Source of the DNA: Fluctibacter corallii | GTDB taxonomy: Bacteria > Pseudomonadota > Gammaproteobacteria > Enterobacterales > Alteromonadaceae | Assembly: GCF_025751585.1 (NCBI RefSeq) | Contig: NZ_JAOWKX010000001.1 | Span: 372,259-436,258, forward strand | Reading direction: 5' to 3' | DNA length: 64,000 bases | Shown here: in pieces, positions 62,262 to 64,000 of the stretch | How positions within the stretch are numbered: position 1 is the stretch's first letter | Layout: each line of letters opens with the position of its first letter | Translations under genes and position numbers: made by a program | The notes under the pieces: model-generated | What the model saw: only the letters and a program-made list of their open reading frames with translations | The model's database searches: none | Told to the model about the DNA's origin: nothing

Positions 62262-62287
62262 TAAAAAAGGCCGGTAAAAACCGGCCT
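62262..62287 (-). terminator. Intrinsic terminator of the M2 peptidase gene
   Basis: AGGCCGG (62268-62274) pairs with CCGGCCT (62281-62287) around a 6-nt loop; on the minus strand TTTTTT follows. It serves the leftward M2 gene 50 bp after its stop and may also stop transcripts from 6S RNA. Confidence 0.85.
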
Positions 62288-62337
62288 CAGTCACGCAATT
62301 TTATCTCCCATTAGGGAGTATCAATATGTGAATACAG

Positions 62338-64000
62338 TTACCATCCACACTGACGATTCTGATTTTGCTTATCTAACCACGTTTTCAATGGCGCAAAATA
62401 ATCCATAATCGCAGTTGCATCCATTTGCTCTTTTCCAGTCAGCGTTGCAAGTGCTTCCTGCCATGGCTTGCTCTTACCCATTTCAAGCATTTCATTCAAC
62501 GCTTTACCGGCTTTTTCGCTACCGTAAATAGAACAACGGTGAATTGGCCCTTTGTCGCCTGCGATTTTACAAAGCTCTCTATGGAACTGGAATTGCAAGA
62601 TATGTGCAAGGAAGTAGCGGGTATAAGGCGTATTACCTGGCACGTGATATTTAGCACCTGGATCAAACGCATCAGAAGGACGCGCAACTGGCGCCATTAC
62701 GCCCTGATACTTTTCGCGTAATTCCCACCATGCAGTATTGTAATTTTCTGGCGTAATTTCGCCAGAAAATACACGCCAGCGCCATTGGTCAACAAGTAAA
62801 CCAAATGGTACGAAAGCAATCTTATCTAACGCCATTTTTAACAGCATACCTACGTCGTTAGACTCGTCAGGGATAGTGTCAGTCAAGCCAATTTGCTTGA
62901 GATATTTCGGCGTAATAGACAATGCAATGGTATCACCAATGGCTTCATGGAATCCGTCGTTAGCAGAACCACGATAAAGCAAAGGTTGATCTTTATATGC
63001 ACGCTGATAATAGTTGTGACCTAGCTCGTGGTGAATTACACCGAACTCTTCACCCGTTTTCTGGATACACATTTTGATACGTAAATCGTCTTTATCGTCT
63101 AAGTCCCACGCCGACGCATGACACACAACATCGCGATCAGCTGGCTGTTTAAACTGTGAACGCTCCCAGAACGTCTCAGGTAGAGGGGCGAAACCTAGCG
63201 AAGAGAAAAATGATTCGGCTTGCTTCACCATTTTAATTTCATCGTACCCATGAGTTTCTAGCGCTTTGGTCACATCAATAACGTCAAGCTTCTCTTCTGG
63301 TTTAACGATGTCGTAGATATTGCCCCAGCTTTGCGCCCACATGTTACCCAAAAGGTGTGCAGGAATCGGCTTATCTTGTGGTACAACGTCAGTGCCGTAC
63401 TGTTCGCCTAGCTCAGCACGTACATGACAGTGCAATGCGTTATAAAGCGGCTTAACTTGTCCCCACAGGCGATCAAGTTCATTCGCAAAATCATCTGCTG
63501 GCATGTCGTATCCGCCACGCCAAATTTGGCTAACGTCGTCAAAACCCAGCTCCTTGGCACCCGAATTAGCAATCTTAACTTGCTCGGTATATAACGACTT
63601 CATCGGCGGCGCTACGTCTCGCCAGCCTTTCCATATTTCTAATAGCAACTCATGATCACGCTCATTTGCCATCATGTTGCTCATATTTGTAAGACGGAAA
63701 CACTCGTCTTCGCTGCGGCAATACTTACCTGAGCCATACATACCTTGAAGCTCTGCGCCAATCGCCGAAAGGCGCTCAGACGCTTTGGCGTCGGCAGGTG
63801 CTGGCATGGTTAAACCGTATCGCATCAGATCCAGTTTGCGGCGCGTGTCGGCATCGACTTCTACATCATTAAATTTTGCAGATTCTTTCGCAATTTCTGC
63901 AGCACGACTCATTAAACGCTCTTCAAGATATGCAGCAACAGCAGCAGAATCTTGATTGATGTATGTGCTGTAAACCCAAGCAGCTTGCGCAGCCGGATAC
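62338..64000 (-). CDS. M2-family peptidyl-dipeptidase (ACE-like), 5' end cut by window
   Basis: At least 553 aa are inside the window and the frame is open to the right edge (first visible residues YPAAQAAWVYSTYIN). The zinc motif is HHELGH (HExxH), with the downstream Glu in EAIGDTIALS. NDGFHEAIG and WRWRVFSGEITPE fit the M2 family of bacterial angiotensin-converting-enzyme-like dipeptidyl carboxypeptidases, usually exported (the N-terminus is not visible). It removes C-terminal dipeptides from oligopeptides. An ATG at 63912 is internal, not the start. A terminator follows. Confidence 0.92.
   Translation of the reverse strand, partial: YPAAQAAWVYSTYINQDSAAVAAYLEERLMSRAAEIAKESAKFNDVEVDADTRRKLDLMRYGLTMPAPADAKASERLSAIGAELQGMYGSGKYCRSEDECFRLTNMSNMMANERDHELLLEIWKGWRDVAPPMKSLYTEQVKIANSGAKELGFDDVSQIWRGGYDMPADDFANELDRLWGQVKPLYNALHCHVRAELGEQYGTDVVPQDKPIPAHLLGNMWAQSWGNIYDIVKPEEKLDVIDVTKALETHGYDEIKMVKQAESFFSSLGFAPLPETFWERSQFKQPADRDVVCHASAWDLDDKDDLRIKMCIQKTGEEFGVIHHELGHNYYQRAYKDQPLLYRGSANDGFHEAIGDTIALSITPKYLKQIGLTDTIPDESNDVGMLLKMALDKIAFVPFGLLVDQWRWRVFSGEITPENYNTAWWELREKYQGVMAPVARPSDAFDPGAKYHVPGNTPYTRYFLAHILQFQFHRELCKIAGDKGPIHRCSIYGSEKAGKALNEMLEMGKSKPWQEALATLTGKEQMDATAIMDYFAPLKTWLDKQNQNRQCGW

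Noticed and set aside
1-64000. CRISPR arrays, rRNA or standard tRNA genes
   Set aside because: No regularly spaced direct repeats with unique spacers and no rRNA or tRNA consensus were seen.

Overview
The window looks like chromosomal DNA of a marine gammaproteobacterium of the Alteromonadales (Alteromonas-like). This rests on the ygfB-pepP-ubiH-ubiI block diverging from zapA and 6S RNA, a gcvTHP operon, a TonB receptor/trehalase/LacI/MFS trehalose regulon, an M2 peptidyl-dipeptidase and a base composition of roughly 45% GC. The assignment is inferred from gene content, not from a marker gene.

Layout. 0-4.4 kb: a cut-off secreted protein, a ThrE-type exporter, a DUF4336 protein and a lipoprotein gene pair. 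4.5-11.4 kb: a tandemly duplicated three-gene cassette (period about 3.54 kb) of exported proteins of unknown function. In each copy a ~292-aa protein is followed by a ~110-aa protein homologous to its N-terminal domain, then by a ~690-aa chain of fibronectin/Ig-like modules. 11.4-16.9 kb: an electrophile/redox group (SDR, secreted DJ-1/PfpI, LysR, old yellow enzyme, HxlR, two tautomerase-like proteins). 17.2-18.9 kb: a CsgG/DUF4810/DUF799 lipoprotein operon.

19.2-25.6 kb holds the most striking locus, a thiazole/oxazole-type RiPP (TOMM) cluster. It has a 327-residue precursor with a long Lys/Thr-rich leader and a Gly/Ser/Thr/Ala/Cys core built on three imperfect 25-26-residue repeats. An intrinsic terminator follows, then a fused leader-binding/YcaO cyclodehydratase, a SagB-type dehydrogenase and an S41-family peptidase without a signal peptide. 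The product appears undescribed, but no database search was possible. 25.6-28.2 kb on the other strand carries GNAT, YdcZ-type transporter, nitroreductase and Crp/Fnr genes.

28.2-39.9 kb is an AT-rich accessory island. It contains an rtcB-prfH-phosphatase RNA-repair operon behind a structured leader RNA with a 13-codon leader frame, broken genes (an IS3-family transposase tail inserted in a TnsA-like gene, and a truncated secreted protein), and an E2-only (type II short) CBASS operon. The CBASS operon (CD-NTase, E2, HNH-SAVED effector, two membrane proteins) diverges from an XRE/ImmA pair resembling CapH/CapP. Repeats resembling a Tn7-like transposon end stop 16 bp from the 3' end of gcvP.

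39.9-64 kb is mostly housekeeping: gcvTHP with a divergent LysR gene, a second LysR gene with a small membrane protein, a periplasmic binding-like protein, the trehalose regulon with matching LacI-type operators, an amidohydrolase, the ubiquinone hydroxylase/pepP operon, a short zapA, 6S RNA and an M2 dipeptidase cut by the window end. Start codons were chosen from ribosome-binding sites and family N-termini; where an upstream TTG/GTG extends the open frame, I say why a later start is preferred.
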